64,000 bases of DNA from an uncultured Eubacteriales bacterium (GTDB lineage Bacteria; Bacillota; Clostridia; Oscillospirales; Acutalibacteraceae): contig CAJKBQ010000004.1 in the NCBI GenBank assembly GCA_905198155.1, positions 1-64,000 of the forward strand, in the 5' to 3' direction. Position 1 is the first letter of the stretch. Every line of letters starts with the position of its first letter. Below, piece after piece: positions 26,543-36,516 of this stretch. Made by a program: the position numbers and the translations under genes. The notes below the pieces were generated by a model, which made no database searches, was not told where the DNA came from, and worked only from the letters and a program-made list of their open reading frames with translations.

Positions 26543-27796
26543 ATGAAGATCAAACGGGATATCTATCTGGATCGGCTGATCCGGCGCGAGAAGAATGGAT
26601 TGATCAAGATCGTGACGGGTGTTCGCCGGTGCGGGAAGTCATACCTTCTGTTCAACCTGTTCCATAATTATCTGCTGGAAAAGGGCGTTCGGGAAGACCA
26701 TATCATCGAGATCGCCCTGGATGACCGCAGTAACAAAGAACTGCGCGATCCCGACAATATGCTGAAATATGTAAAAGAGCGGATCGTTGACAAGGACACC
26801 TACTATATTATTCTGGACGAAGTGCAGCTCCTTGCCGAGTTTGAGGATGTGCTCAACAGCTTTATGCATATTCGCAATGCAGACGTCTATGTGACCGGCA
26901 GCAACTCCAAGTTCCTCTCCTCTGATTTGGTCACAGAGTTCCGCGGCCGCGGGGACGAAATACGCATCTATCCGCTCTCTTTCCGGGAATACTGCTCCGT
27001 TTACGAGGGCAGCGCCGACGAAGCATGGGACGATTACTTCACCTACGGCGGGCTTCCGCTGATCCTCTCCCGCGAAACGACGGAGGAAAAGGCGGAATAC
27101 TTGATGTCACTGTTTCAGAAGGTGTATCTCAGCGACATTATCGACCGCCATAAGGTGCGCCATCAGGAGGAGCTGGACGAGCTGGTGGACATTCTCGCCT
27201 CCGCCGTTGGTTCGCTGACGAATCCCTTGAAGCTGGCGAACGCCTTCAAAAGCGTCAAGAAAAAGACCATCAGCGACAAGACGCTGAAAAAGTATATGGA
27301 CTATCTTATGGACGCCTTCTTGGTGAGCAAGGCGGTCCGTTACGATATCAAAGGAAGAAAGTATATCGGTTCTCCGGCAAAGTTCTACTTTGAGGACGTG
27401 GGGCTGCGCAATGCGAGACTGAACTTCCGGCAGATGGAAGAAAACCACATCATGGAGAACATCATCTACAACGAACTGCGTATTCGTGGGTATCATGTGG
27501 ACGTGGGACTTGTGGAACAGTTTGGCAAGAACAGCGAGAACAAGACCACGAAAAAGCAGCTTGAGGTGGACTTTGTCGTGACCCGCGGCAGTGAGAAGTA
27601 TTATATTCAGTCTGCCTTTGCGATGAACACCGAGGGAAAGCGGGAGCAGGAGGAACGCCCGCTGAACGCTATCGGCGATTCCTTCAAGAAAATCATCGTC
27701 GTGCGGGATAACATCAAGGTGCGAAGAAACGATATGGGGATCGTGACCATCGGTGTCCGAAACTTCCTGCTGGACGAGCACAGTTTGAGCCTGTAA
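26543..27796 (+). CDS. AAA ATPase with DUF4143 domain
   Basis: A 417-aa protein with an AAA_14 domain: Walker A VTGVRRCGKS near residue 30, Walker B YIILDEVQLL, sensor VYVTGSNSKFLSS. A C-terminal DUF4143 domain follows, with LEVDFVV near the end, which resembles a nuclease-like fold. Such proteins are common on clostridial genomes and elements and their role is unresolved. The ATG at 26543 follows GGAGG by 5 nt. It is the first gene of the cargo block; mod starts 63 nt later, so the two may be co-transcribed, but functional linkage is unproven. Confidence 0.85.
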   Translation: MKIKRDIYLDRLIRREKNGLIKIVTGVRRCGKSYLLFNLFHNYLLEKGVREDHIIEIALDDRSNKELRDPDNMLKYVKERIVDKDTYYIILDEVQLLAEFEDVLNSFMHIRNADVYVTGSNSKFLSSDLVTEFRGRGDEIRIYPLSFREYCSVYEGSADEAWDDYFTYGGLPLILSRETTEEKAEYLMSLFQKVYLSDIIDRHKVRHQEELDELVDILASAVGSLTNPLKLANAFKSVKKKTISDKTLKKYMDYLMDAFLVSKAVRYDIKGRKYIGSPAKFYFEDVGLRNARLNFRQMEENHIMENIIYNELRIRGYHVDVGLVEQFGKNSENKTTKKQLEVDFVVTRGSEKYYIQSAFAMNTEGKREQEERPLNAIGDSFKKIIVVRDNIKVRRNDMGIVTIGVRNFLLDEHSLSL

Positions 27797-27859
27797 GTCC
27801 GGTTTATTGGACTGCGAGATCTTTATAATGAATTGTCAGCAGATTATGGGAGAGATATT

Positions 27860-29458
27860 ATGGCTAACAAACTGGAACTGACTTGGTACGGTAAGGACGA
27901 GCCGATTCGGGTCGAGCCTCGTTTGCTGATTGAAAACACGGCACTGTCCAACACCGCCGCCGATTCGGAGACGCAGAATATGCTGATTCACGGGGATAAT
28001 CTGCTGGCGCTGAAGGCACTGGAGAGCAAATTCGCCGGACAGGTAAAGTGCATCTATATCGATCCGCCGTATAACACCGGCTCTGCCTTTGAACACTACG
28101 ATGACAATCTGGAGCACAGTATTTGGCTTAATCTGATGCGTCCACGCCTTGAAATTCTCTGGAATCTTCTTGATGATACTGTCGGTAGTTTGTGGATCAG
28201 CATTGACGATTCAGAACAGGCATATATGCGGGTTTTGTGCGACGAACTATTTGGTCGGCATAATTTTGTTGCACAGAATGTATGGCAAAAACGATATTCC
28301 CGTGAAAATCGAGAAGCTATCGGTGACGTACATGAATACATTCTTGTGTACGCAAAGGATACGGTGTCTTTTAAAGAAGTGCGGAACTTAGTCCCAATGA
28401 CTGAAGAGCAAGCTAAAGTCTACAAAAATCCAAACAACGATCCACGGGGGCGCTGGCGTCCAGTCCCCATGACGGCTCAAGCAGGTCATGCAACCCCAGA
28501 TCAATTCTATGAGATAAAAGCGCCTGGTGGAAAGATTCACACACCTCCGGCTGGGCGATGCTGGTCGTTATCCAAGAAAACATTTGAAGAGCTTCTTTCT
28601 GATGGACGGATTTATTTTGGAAAGGATAATAACAGCCAGCCAAATAAAATTCGTTATCTCTCGGAAGTCCCTGGAGTAGCACCATGGACTTGGTGGCCAA
28701 GTGATGAAGTCGGGCACACTGACTCCGCAAAAAAAGAAATAATGGAATTGTTCGGGAAAGATAATATTTTTGATACACCCAAGCCGGAAGGACTCATTCA
28801 GCGCATCATCCATATTGCCTCCAATCCCGGCGATTTGGTTCTTGATTCCTTCCTCGGTTCCGGTACCACGGCTGCCGTCGCACAGAAAATGAAGCGGCGC
28901 TGGATCGGTGTGGAAATGGGTAATCACGCCTATACCCACTGCAAAGTGCGCATGGATAAGGTCATTGCCGGAGAAGACCCCGGCGGCATTACCAAGGCAC
29001 AGAACTGGCAAGGAGGGGGAGGATACCGCTTCTATGAGGTCGCACCTACGCTCATTAACAAAGACCCCTTTGACGAATATGTCATCAACGAGGACTACGA
29101 CGCCAATATGCTGGCAGCTGCGGTCGCCCTGCATGAGGGATTTCGCTATCAGCCGGATGGAGACCTGTTCTGGAAACAGTCTGTAGGCAACGAGAACAGC
29201 TACCTCTTTGTGACTACCCGCCACCTGAACAGCCCCTATCTGGACTCCATCAAGGACACCATGGAGGAGGGCGAGTATCTGATCATCGCTTGCCGCTCCT
29301 TTGACAGCGGACTGGACAAGGCTTACGATAATATCACAGTGAAGAAGATCCCGCAAATGCTGCTGGAACGCTGCGAGTTCGGCAAAGCGGATTACAACCT
29401 GAATATCGTACACCCGCCGGTGTATGATGATTGCGACGAGGAGGAAGAGGATGTCTAA
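27860..29458 (+). CDS. mod: Type III restriction-modification DNA methyltransferase (Mod)
   Basis: A 532-aa beta-class N6-adenine methyltransferase and the specificity subunit of the system. Motif IV is DPPY at 68-71 and motif I, DSFLGSGTT, comes later at 329-337, the order expected for Mod. The target-recognition domain lies between (about 135-300). DNA over that middle part (28.15-28.80 kb) is visibly more AT-rich than the flanks, suggesting domain exchange. The start is MANKLELTWYG, the usual family N-terminus, not the upstream codon at 27833. The 3' end overlaps res by 8 nt. Confidence 0.93.
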   Translation: MANKLELTWYGKDEPIRVEPRLLIENTALSNTAADSETQNMLIHGDNLLALKALESKFAGQVKCIYIDPPYNTGSAFEHYDDNLEHSIWLNLMRPRLEILWNLLDDTVGSLWISIDDSEQAYMRVLCDELFGRHNFVAQNVWQKRYSRENREAIGDVHEYILVYAKDTVSFKEVRNLVPMTEEQAKVYKNPNNDPRGRWRPVPMTAQAGHATPDQFYEIKAPGGKIHTPPAGRCWSLSKKTFEELLSDGRIYFGKDNNSQPNKIRYLSEVPGVAPWTWWPSDEVGHTDSAKKEIMELFGKDNIFDTPKPEGLIQRIIHIASNPGDLVLDSFLGSGTTAAVAQKMKRRWIGVEMGNHAYTHCKVRMDKVIAGEDPGGITKAQNWQGGGGYRFYEVAPTLINKDPFDEYVINEDYDANMLAAAVALHEGFRYQPDGDLFWKQSVGNENSYLFVTTRHLNSPYLDSIKDTMEEGEYLIIACRSFDSGLDKAYDNITVKKIPQMLLERCEFGKADYNLNIVHPPVYDDCDEEEEDV

Positions 29459-32102
29459 CGATTTCCCGCTCTATACCACAGACTATATCAGTGGCGTCAT
29501 GTCCCTCCGCAAACCGCAGACGCAATCGTTGAAGATTCTTGAAGAGATCACCAACGCCGTACAGCTCCGCAAGGGCATGAATCTGAAGGCGGCACTGGGT
29601 GCTGTCCACGCTATGTATCCGATCTGCTCCGATTTTGAGCGTGACTTTATGTCCCTGACCTTTGCTCTGGCCACCGGTGTGGGTAAAACCCGGCTGACGG
29701 GCGCATTTATCGCCTATCTGTATACGCAGCACAACATCCGAAACTTTTTTGTGGTTGCGCCAAACACCACCATCTATGAAAAGCTCAAGAAAGACTTGAG
29801 CGATAACGGCAGTCCGAAGTATGTGTTCCGTGGACTGGGCTGTTTTACCGTACAGCCGCAGATCATTACGGATGACGATTACCGGGAAAAGAATCTCTCT
29901 TTGTTTGAATCCGATGTACATATCTTCGTATATAACATCGATAAGTTCAACAAAGAGGGCGCAAACATGAAAAAAGTGAACGAGCTTATCGGTGACTCGT
30001 TCTATCAGGCGCTCTCCAATCTGCCGGACTTGGTGCTGATTATGGATGAATCTCACCATTACCGGGCGGAGAGGGGTATGCAGGCACTCAACGAACTGCA
30101 TCCGCTGCTGGGATTGGAGCTAACTGCGACTCCCCTTGTGACGAAGGGTAATAAGCAAGTTCCTTTCAAAAATGTTGTATATGAATATCCGCTGTCCAAG
30201 GCCATCGAGGACGGCTATACTCGCACACCCTTTGCCGTGACCCGCTCGGACATTGATTTCTATAACTTCGGTGATGAACAGCTGGATAAAATGATGCTGC
30301 TGGACGGCATCACCTGCCATGAGAGCACCAAACGGAAGCTGGAGGTTTATGCTGTCAACCATGGAAAGCCGGTTGTGAAGCCGTTTATGCTCGTAGTTTG
30401 CAAGGATACAGATCACGCAACCTGGGTGGAGCAATTCGTAAAGTCAGACGAATTCCGTGGTGGCGCATATCGCAACAAAACGATAATCGTCCACTCTAAA
30501 CAGAAAGGCGCAGAGACCGAAGCGAACACTCGTCTGCTTCTGGATGTGGAAAACCCGAAAAATCCGGTGGAAATCGTAATCCACGTCAATATGCTCAAAG
30601 AAGGCTGGGATGTCAACAACCTCTATACCATCGTTCCGCTCCGGACGGCCGCATCCAAAATTCTGCGGGAGCAGATGGTCGGTCGCGGTCTGCGTTTGCC
30701 CTATGGCGAGCGTACCGGAGATTGTGATGTTGACGCAGTTATGCTTACGGCACACGATAAATTCAACGACATTCTGGCGGAGGCGCAGCGCGGTGATTCC
30801 ATTTTCAAGGCAGGGAATGTTATCAAGGCGGAAGAAATTGTGCCGGAACAGGTTACCACCACGCAGTTATCGTTTGACATGCCGTCCAACGAAAGCCACG
30901 ATGAAGCATATTCCTTCACACAGATTGAGCGGACAGAGCAGACCGACGCTGTGATCTCCAGAGCGCAGACGCTGATCCGGCAGGAGGTTTCCCGCAGCAT
31001 TCAGACCGAGCCAGAGCATACCGTTACACCTCAAACCGCACAGAAAATTGTTGATACGGTTGCTGCACAGCTCTCTGTGGATAAGGACTTGGGCGTTACG
31101 TTCCATGAAAATGAGATGCCGTTGGCCGCATGGATGCTGTATCAGACGGAGCAGACACATATCGCCGCAAAAGCAAAGTTCATCCCGATTCCCCGTATCA
31201 AGATCACGGATGCCGGCGTTGAGGAATATGTGTTTGTGGATTTTGATCTCGATGTGTCGGCCTTTAATCATGTGCCTATTCGCAATGAATTGCTAATCCA
31301 GAACCTTGAAGACATGGCAGATCGCCAGCGCATCAAGGGAGACGCCATTGATTTTGAAGGCTATAACCCCAAGAAAGTAATTCTGGATGAGCTGCGCAAA
31401 AAGCCGGAGATCGACTATGAAAAATGCTCTGCGCTTTTGTTCAAAATGATCTCCCGGCTTTGCGACCACTATACAGCGAACCACGGCGAGAACGGCATGC
31501 GCAATATCGTTATGATGTATAAGCGCGATATCGCAAACAAGCTGTATGCGCAAATGATGCAGCATTTTTACTGTAAGAACGGCTTTCTGCAAGAGGAGGT
31601 CGTTGGTACCCGCGAATATAATCTCCAGCAGACTTATAGCTGGAGAGAAAAGGTCGGCCTTTTTGAATCCTTTACCGAGGATATCAGGAATGTGCTGTTT
31701 ACCGGTATTCAAAAGGGCGTTTTCAGTGAGGCGAAGTTCCATAGCAAGGACGGAGAGCTGACGCTTGCCCGTGTGATGGAAACAGATTCTGATGTCATCA
31801 ACTGGCTTAGACCGCATCCCCGTGAGTTCAATATCACCTATAACCACGGCCATGCGTACGAGCCGGACTTCGTGGTAGAAACCGAGGATATTATTTATCT
31901 GGTGGAGGTCAAGGGCGAGGATAAGCTCAATGACCCGGATGTAATCGCAAAGAAAGAGCGAGGGATACAGTATTGCGCCGTTGCCTCCCGTTGGGGCAAA
32001 GCCAACGGATACAAGGAGTGGCAGTATTTGTTTATTCCGGCGGGGCAGATCAGGTCGAGTTCTACCTTTGCGCTTTTGGCCGAGAGGTTTAAGGAGCTGT
32101 AA
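29451..32102 (+). CDS. res: Type III restriction enzyme Res subunit
   Basis: An 883-aa SF2 translocase/endonuclease. Walker A is ATGVGKT (74-80), DESH (199-202) and LTATPL follow, and motif VI is REQMVGRGLRLPYG. A PD-(D/E)xK nuclease sits at the C-terminus (YEPDFVVETED then YLVEVKGED). With Mod it cuts DNA carrying two unmethylated head-to-head sites. All catalytic motifs are intact. The start ATG overlaps mod, and the stop overlaps an ATG of the next frame (TAATG), so translation is coupled. Confidence 0.94.
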   Translation: MSNDFPLYTTDYISGVMSLRKPQTQSLKILEEITNAVQLRKGMNLKAALGAVHAMYPICSDFERDFMSLTFALATGVGKTRLTGAFIAYLYTQHNIRNFFVVAPNTTIYEKLKKDLSDNGSPKYVFRGLGCFTVQPQIITDDDYREKNLSLFESDVHIFVYNIDKFNKEGANMKKVNELIGDSFYQALSNLPDLVLIMDESHHYRAERGMQALNELHPLLGLELTATPLVTKGNKQVPFKNVVYEYPLSKAIEDGYTRTPFAVTRSDIDFYNFGDEQLDKMMLLDGITCHESTKRKLEVYAVNHGKPVVKPFMLVVCKDTDHATWVEQFVKSDEFRGGAYRNKTIIVHSKQKGAETEANTRLLLDVENPKNPVEIVIHVNMLKEGWDVNNLYTIVPLRTAASKILREQMVGRGLRLPYGERTGDCDVDAVMLTAHDKFNDILAEAQRGDSIFKAGNVIKAEEIVPEQVTTTQLSFDMPSNESHDEAYSFTQIERTEQTDAVISRAQTLIRQEVSRSIQTEPEHTVTPQTAQKIVDTVAAQLSVDKDLGVTFHENEMPLAAWMLYQTEQTHIAAKAKFIPIPRIKITDAGVEEYVFVDFDLDVSAFNHVPIRNELLIQNLEDMADRQRIKGDAIDFEGYNPKKVILDELRKKPEIDYEKCSALLFKMISRLCDHYTANHGENGMRNIVMMYKRDIANKLYAQMMQHFYCKNGFLQEEVVGTREYNLQQTYSWREKVGLFESFTEDIRNVLFTGIQKGVFSEAKFHSKDGELTLARVMETDSDVINWLRPHPREFNITYNHGHAYEPDFVVETEDIIYLVEVKGEDKLNDPDVIAKKERGIQYCAVASRWGKANGYKEWQYLFIPAGQIRSSSTFALLAERFKEL

Positions 32103-32155
32103 TGGTCGATAGCTATAGTATCGGCTATGTGCCACATAGGAGAAAGAGGTTTATT

Positions 32156-34918
32156 ATGAGTTATTCGGGCATTGAGCATAAACTGAGAGTTTTTATCAGT
32201 TCTAAATGTGGCGGGAAATACACCATCGCAAGGAAATCGTTACAGAAGCTGTTAGATGTAACAGGCTTGGTAGAAACATATGTTTTTGAAACAGATCCAG
32301 CCAGCAGCGAAGACACGCAAAGTGCTTATTTGGATTATGTTGACAATTCAAATCTCTGTATCTTTCTCGTTGATAATGCGGATGGGGTTCCTCCGGCTGT
32401 CTTAAGTGAAGAAAAAAGAGCAAAAGACAAGCATTTAAGATTGCTTTATATTTTTTGCGATGAGAACAAGAAAGAGCCAACCCCCATGCAGGAAGATGTC
32501 AGAAAACTGCAATCAGCAAAGTATGCTCTTGCACACGAGTTTTCTGACATCGTCTCCAAAGCATACGATAGCGTGATGCAGGACGTTATCGCGGTATATA
32601 AGAAGAAGGAAGAACTGTTTTCGGTCGAAAAGAGCGAAGTCGAGCCAATAAGTGCTAAGGCGCTAATCACTGAAACATATTCGCTTCCAGCCACGAGTTT
32701 TTCAAAATACCCGCATGTTGCATGTGTACTCACAAAAAATATACTTCCGGTGAACCCGCTTAATAAAGAGGATGAAGAAACATCGCTCGAAAGACTGCTG
32801 TCTGAGCATCTGCAAACCGTTATTTTTCAAAAGCCCTTTGATGAGACTATTATCGATAGCATATGCACCGAAGTGAGCAAAGAGAATAACGGGGAAATAT
32901 GCGAAGTTTTGCAGCTGCGATATCAGGCTCAAAAATGCTACTATCTCACTAAGTATGATGAATGTCTTATGTTGCTTCAGCAAGCTGTTTCTACTGCGAT
33001 TAATAAGCAAGGTATTCCAACGTGGATTGCAAACGACATCGCAATCGATATCCGACATGTCAAAGGACGAATTGACGAAAGAAATAGCACATTCACTCTT
33101 GAAAATCCGGGTCAAAAACTAATAGATACGAGCGGCGAACCGGTGTATTTCCCGTACTTGGATAGACAAGTCGAAAACATGCAGGAAGAGATAGCCAAAA
33201 AATATTATTCTCAGTTAAGCATTTCTCCCTACACAACAAACTGGGGTGGACTGGATCAGATTTTTTCTCCGCTTGCAAATGCTTTTTGCATTGCTGAAAT
33301 GCACGGATCTATTGTTCAAACAGAGATAACGCGAGACAGGCTCATTTCGATTTATTCGATGCTCTGTATTCTTTATGAAGATCATGAATTGCTTGTCGAA
33401 TACATTAAGTATCTTATAATCAACCGAGACTTGAAGAAACTTGATGCGGTAATCAGGACATATAATCAATCCATAGATATCCTCAATGGTCAGGATATTG
33501 ATTCGATTATGGATTGTATCAATAATATGTTTGATCCTATTCATCAAATAATGTCTAAATATCTTCTGGCCAGCCGGCTTGGATATTATATGAGCGATAC
33601 AGCATATTCTGCTCTTTATAGCGAATTGATAGATTACGCTATGAGGTGGGTTCAAGACGATAAGCGTGTTTACAATATCAATACTTTTATTTTTGATTTT
33701 TTTGGACAGAACACTTACCGTATGAATGGCAAAGATATTGTTGCCTTTATACGTGAGGTATTTCATCATGGGTTGAAGCGCTTTTATATGGATTGTTTTA
33801 AGGTGCTTCGCAGTATTGATTTTGAAAAGATTACTCAGAAGGATCAGCTCAAGGTAAAACAAGTATTACTTGATGTGACAGCGACAGAAAACGAACAACT
33901 CTTTGATCAATACTATTCTTCGGCAGTTATCCGGTTTTGCAAGACTACTGAGGTGTTATACGAAGACCTTGAAGCAGTAATAGCGGAAAAGTATCCTGAT
34001 TTTTATAAGCATACATTCTTGTTGGAAATGTCAGCACAACGAAATCAAGACTTCTCTGAGCACATCAAATCGTATATAGCGGAAGCAAAATCTCGCAACG
34101 AAACGCAGGAAATGAATGGGACATATTCTGGATATGCCTACGAAAGCCTTGATGTGGTTTATAATATTCTAAAAACAGAGGAAATCATTCTCGGTTCAGA
34201 ATTGCTAAAAAGCATTATCGATGCAGGAATTGAAACTCTATCTTCAGAAAAGCAAACAATACAAGCCAAGAGATCGGCGGTTCGTCTTTTGCAATTTGTA
34301 TATTTCAGAAGCCGTGAACAAAAAGAACTCTGGAATGAAATAGGCGACCAAATGATAGCCAATGCTGCAGCTTTTTCTATCGGAAATGAGATGGGATTTT
34401 TCTCAAAAGATACAAATCGCATATTATCATTCCAGTATTACCTCTTTATTTACAGTTCTTTCGAACCAGGCTGCGAAGGTCTGCTTGATCAGCTATATTC
34501 AACAGATTCATCGGAAGCGTATACCATTGTGCAGTTTTTGAAGATAATAACTGATTTTCTTGAGTGCGCAAAAGATCAATTGGAGGATGATACTCTCATT
34601 TCAGCATTTTTGTATTATAGCATTTTTATGTCACAGCATAAGGAGCGAGATGTAAAGTATTACGCGACCACATGTCTGATTGAGCTAACTAATTTCGAAA
34701 ATGCAAAACGCCTTGCTTTGATTCATCTATCGCAAATCATGGATACTGGATCACAAGCAGCTAAGATTGCAATCTTAACTCGTCTGGGGCGAATACAGGT
34801 TAATGAGGATGATTCGTATTTAAGGCAAATAATAAACAAAGGCAAGTCAGACAGCAATTATCTTGTACGGTTTGTTGCAGCGCGTGACGATCTTGACTCT
34901 ATTGGTGACAACGTATGA
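32156..34918 (+). CDS. Large DUF4062-like / helical-repeat protein in the RM operon
   Basis: A 920-aa protein. Residues 1 to about 130 resemble DUF4062, a TIR/flavodoxin-like fold: LRVFISSKCGGKYTIARKSL, YVFETDPASSEDTQSAYLDY, then LCIFLVDNADG. The rest is predicted almost entirely helical, with HEAT/TPR-like character towards the end (AAKIAILTRLGRIQ...LVRFVAARDD). No ATPase or nuclease motif is visible. An in-frame ATG at 32102 overlaps the res stop and also has an AAGGAG; I prefer 32156 (AAAGAGG, 6 nt) because DUF4062 starts there. Its last 4 nt overlap the next gene. It is AT-rich compared with res. An RM-linked sensor or effector role is an inference. Confidence 0.7.
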   Translation: MSYSGIEHKLRVFISSKCGGKYTIARKSLQKLLDVTGLVETYVFETDPASSEDTQSAYLDYVDNSNLCIFLVDNADGVPPAVLSEEKRAKDKHLRLLYIFCDENKKEPTPMQEDVRKLQSAKYALAHEFSDIVSKAYDSVMQDVIAVYKKKEELFSVEKSEVEPISAKALITETYSLPATSFSKYPHVACVLTKNILPVNPLNKEDEETSLERLLSEHLQTVIFQKPFDETIIDSICTEVSKENNGEICEVLQLRYQAQKCYYLTKYDECLMLLQQAVSTAINKQGIPTWIANDIAIDIRHVKGRIDERNSTFTLENPGQKLIDTSGEPVYFPYLDRQVENMQEEIAKKYYSQLSISPYTTNWGGLDQIFSPLANAFCIAEMHGSIVQTEITRDRLISIYSMLCILYEDHELLVEYIKYLIINRDLKKLDAVIRTYNQSIDILNGQDIDSIMDCINNMFDPIHQIMSKYLLASRLGYYMSDTAYSALYSELIDYAMRWVQDDKRVYNINTFIFDFFGQNTYRMNGKDIVAFIREVFHHGLKRFYMDCFKVLRSIDFEKITQKDQLKVKQVLLDVTATENEQLFDQYYSSAVIRFCKTTEVLYEDLEAVIAEKYPDFYKHTFLLEMSAQRNQDFSEHIKSYIAEAKSRNETQEMNGTYSGYAYESLDVVYNILKTEEIILGSELLKSIIDAGIETLSSEKQTIQAKRSAVRLLQFVYFRSREQKELWNEIGDQMIANAAAFSIGNEMGFFSKDTNRILSFQYYLFIYSSFEPGCEGLLDQLYSTDSSEAYTIVQFLKIITDFLECAKDQLEDDTLISAFLYYSIFMSQHKERDVKYYATTCLIELTNFENAKRLALIHLSQIMDTGSQAAKIAILTRLGRIQVNEDDSYLRQIINKGKSDSNYLVRFVAARDDLDSIGDNV

Positions 34919-35856
34919 AAGAACAAAGAGGCTATATCGTAATCCTCCCGGAACAGATCATCGAAATCCCCCTAAGCAGCAACCTTTCCTGGCTGCGGAT
35001 GTTCTATGCGCTGCCGCGTGAGCTTGTGGAGAAGCGTCCGGAGTATTTGGAACTGCCGAGAAATATCCGGCGTTTGCTCGACAGCGAAAAGTACCGCAGT
35101 ATGCTGAAAAGCGACAGCTTTTTGGAGCTTGTATGGGATTGCTATGCCTGGGCTGCCTGGCAGTTCTTTCAGGTTCCGAAAAAGGGCGGCAAGTATCAGG
35201 ACATCCCCGGAGACTGGCAGAAGTATTCCGGCGACTTCCCATTGTGGAGAATGGCATATCTCATTCTCCCACATTTCCGCAACAGGATCGAGGCGTCTGA
35301 CGGCGCCAGCTTCCAGGAGCTCTTTACGGAGCCCACAGCGCATGACATTGATTGGCTGACATACGAGCAATTCAGCGTGTTTGTTGAAGACCTCACCAAA
35401 ATAACCGTCGAAGAGGAAAACTGGCAGCCGCTTATTGACGAGATATGGAAATCCCGTCAGCCGGAGGATTATGCCGGAAAAAGCGTTCAGAAGCGGGACT
35501 TCATGCGCTCATGGATGCACAGCCGGACAATACCCGCCCTGTCCTTGGAGGAAATCAGAGCAAACGGGCTGTCAATCAACGGCGATGCTCTCTATGATAT
35601 CGCTGACCCAAGTGCGGAATTTGAAACGAGGGTTCTGGAAAAAGCCAAGATGGATGATTTCAAAAGCCGTTTGAGTGAGACGGATCAGAGAATTCTGGAG
35701 CTTCGAGCCGCGGGTTATTCTCAGAAAGAAATCGCAGAGAGGGTTGGTTTCAAGGTGCCGAGCGCAGTTTCAAAGCGAATCCGGCAGGTGGCAAATCGTT
35801 TTGACGATTTTGTAAGCAAGGAATACGGCGAATTCATAGACAAGCATATAGAGTAG
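34915..35856 (+). CDS. Sigma-70 region 4-like DNA-binding protein
   Basis: A 313-aa protein whose C-terminus (about 252-300) is a region-4-type HTH: LSETDQRILELRAAGYSQKEIAERV followed by PSAVSKRIRQVAN. The N-terminal 240 residues are not a recognisable sigma region 2 and may be a partner-binding domain. Proteins of this layout occur on clostridial integrative elements as putative regulators. ATGA overlap with the DUF4062-like gene ties it to the RM operon. It could control the cassette or the replication module that follows. Confidence 0.65.
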   Translation: MKEQRGYIVILPEQIIEIPLSSNLSWLRMFYALPRELVEKRPEYLELPRNIRRLLDSEKYRSMLKSDSFLELVWDCYAWAAWQFFQVPKKGGKYQDIPGDWQKYSGDFPLWRMAYLILPHFRNRIEASDGASFQELFTEPTAHDIDWLTYEQFSVFVEDLTKITVEEENWQPLIDEIWKSRQPEDYAGKSVQKRDFMRSWMHSRTIPALSLEEIRANGLSINGDALYDIADPSAEFETRVLEKAKMDDFKSRLSETDQRILELRAAGYSQKEIAERVGFKVPSAVSKRIRQVANRFDDFVSKEYGEFIDKHIE

Positions 35857-35870
35857 GAATTGCGCCTTTT

Positions 35871-35888
35871 CGCTGTGTACATACGTAC
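35871..35888 (+). repeat. 18-bp inverted repeat, left copy
   Basis: CGCTGTGTACATACGTAC lies 15 nt after the sigma-like gene. Its exact reverse complement is at 38525-38542, just after the primase/helicase gene. Each copy precedes a gene start, so they may be operators or replication sites. Confidence 0.75.
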
Positions 35889-36040
35889 CGAAAAAGTTTT
35901 TCAAAAAAATTCTCAAAATTGGAACAAAACACATTCCCCCATGCCCATATACTATGGAGAGGGAGAAAACAAGCGAAGCTTTGTCAAAAGACGGAGCCTC
36001 GCTTGTTCTTTATCTGAGAGAAATTTGCCGGAGGTGCAAC

Positions 36041-36514
36041 ATGAAAGAACAGAACAGAATAACGGAAGCGGCTTCCGAAAATCGAAAGCGCGGTAGGCCT
36101 CCGATAGATATCGGGACTACTTCCTGCTTAGACGGTACTCGCCGTACACAGGTCAATGCAAAGTATATGTTTGAGGCAATCAATATAATTTCGGAAGCCG
36201 CTTCCGAAATTCCGGATAGCCATATGCTCTGGCGTTCCGATGACGCAACACAAACCGCCACCGGGAAGCACGGCATACTGGAACAGATTGGTCGTATGTG
36301 GCTGCAGGATCGTATGTCCTATGAATCCTGCGTCCTTATCGCGAACTTATCTATCAGTGCATTGAAGATGGGGTACAAATCCCGTGAGATCGAATATGCG
36401 ATTCGTAAAATCCGCAATGCAGCCAAGCTTGTAAAGAAGAATCCATATAGTGATTGGTTCTACCAGTCGGAGGTGGAAGCCATCAGAGAGTTTCAGAGAA
36501 TGGCCGGAGATTGA
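36041..36514 (+). CDS. Hypothetical element protein with AT-hook-like motif
   Basis: A 157-aa protein of no family I recognise. It has a basic RKRGRPP motif near residue 16, like an AT-hook, and a predicted helical C-terminal half (YESCVLIANLSISALKMGYK). The peptide EAASE occurs twice (near residues 10 and 53) because the DNA there holds two palindromes; a third copy follows the stop. GGAGG lies 6 nt before the ATG. Position ahead of the primase suggests a replication or control role, unproven. Confidence 0.6.
   Translation: MKEQNRITEAASENRKRGRPPIDIGTTSCLDGTRRTQVNAKYMFEAINIISEAASEIPDSHMLWRSDDATQTATGKHGILEQIGRMWLQDRMSYESCVLIANLSISALKMGYKSREIEYAIRKIRNAAKLVKKNPYSDWFYQSEVEAIREFQRMAGD
36063..36077. 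repeat. Palindrome copy 1 (CGGAAGC-G-GCTTCCG)
   Basis: Core of a palindrome repeated at 36187-36211 and 36517-36541. This copy is inside the coding region and has weaker flanks. Confidence 0.8.
36187..36211. repeat. Palindrome copy 2, perfect 12-bp arms
   Basis: Arm AATTTCGGAAGC, central C, then the exact complement. It lies inside the coding region. Confidence 0.85.
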
Positions 36515-36516
36515 GG

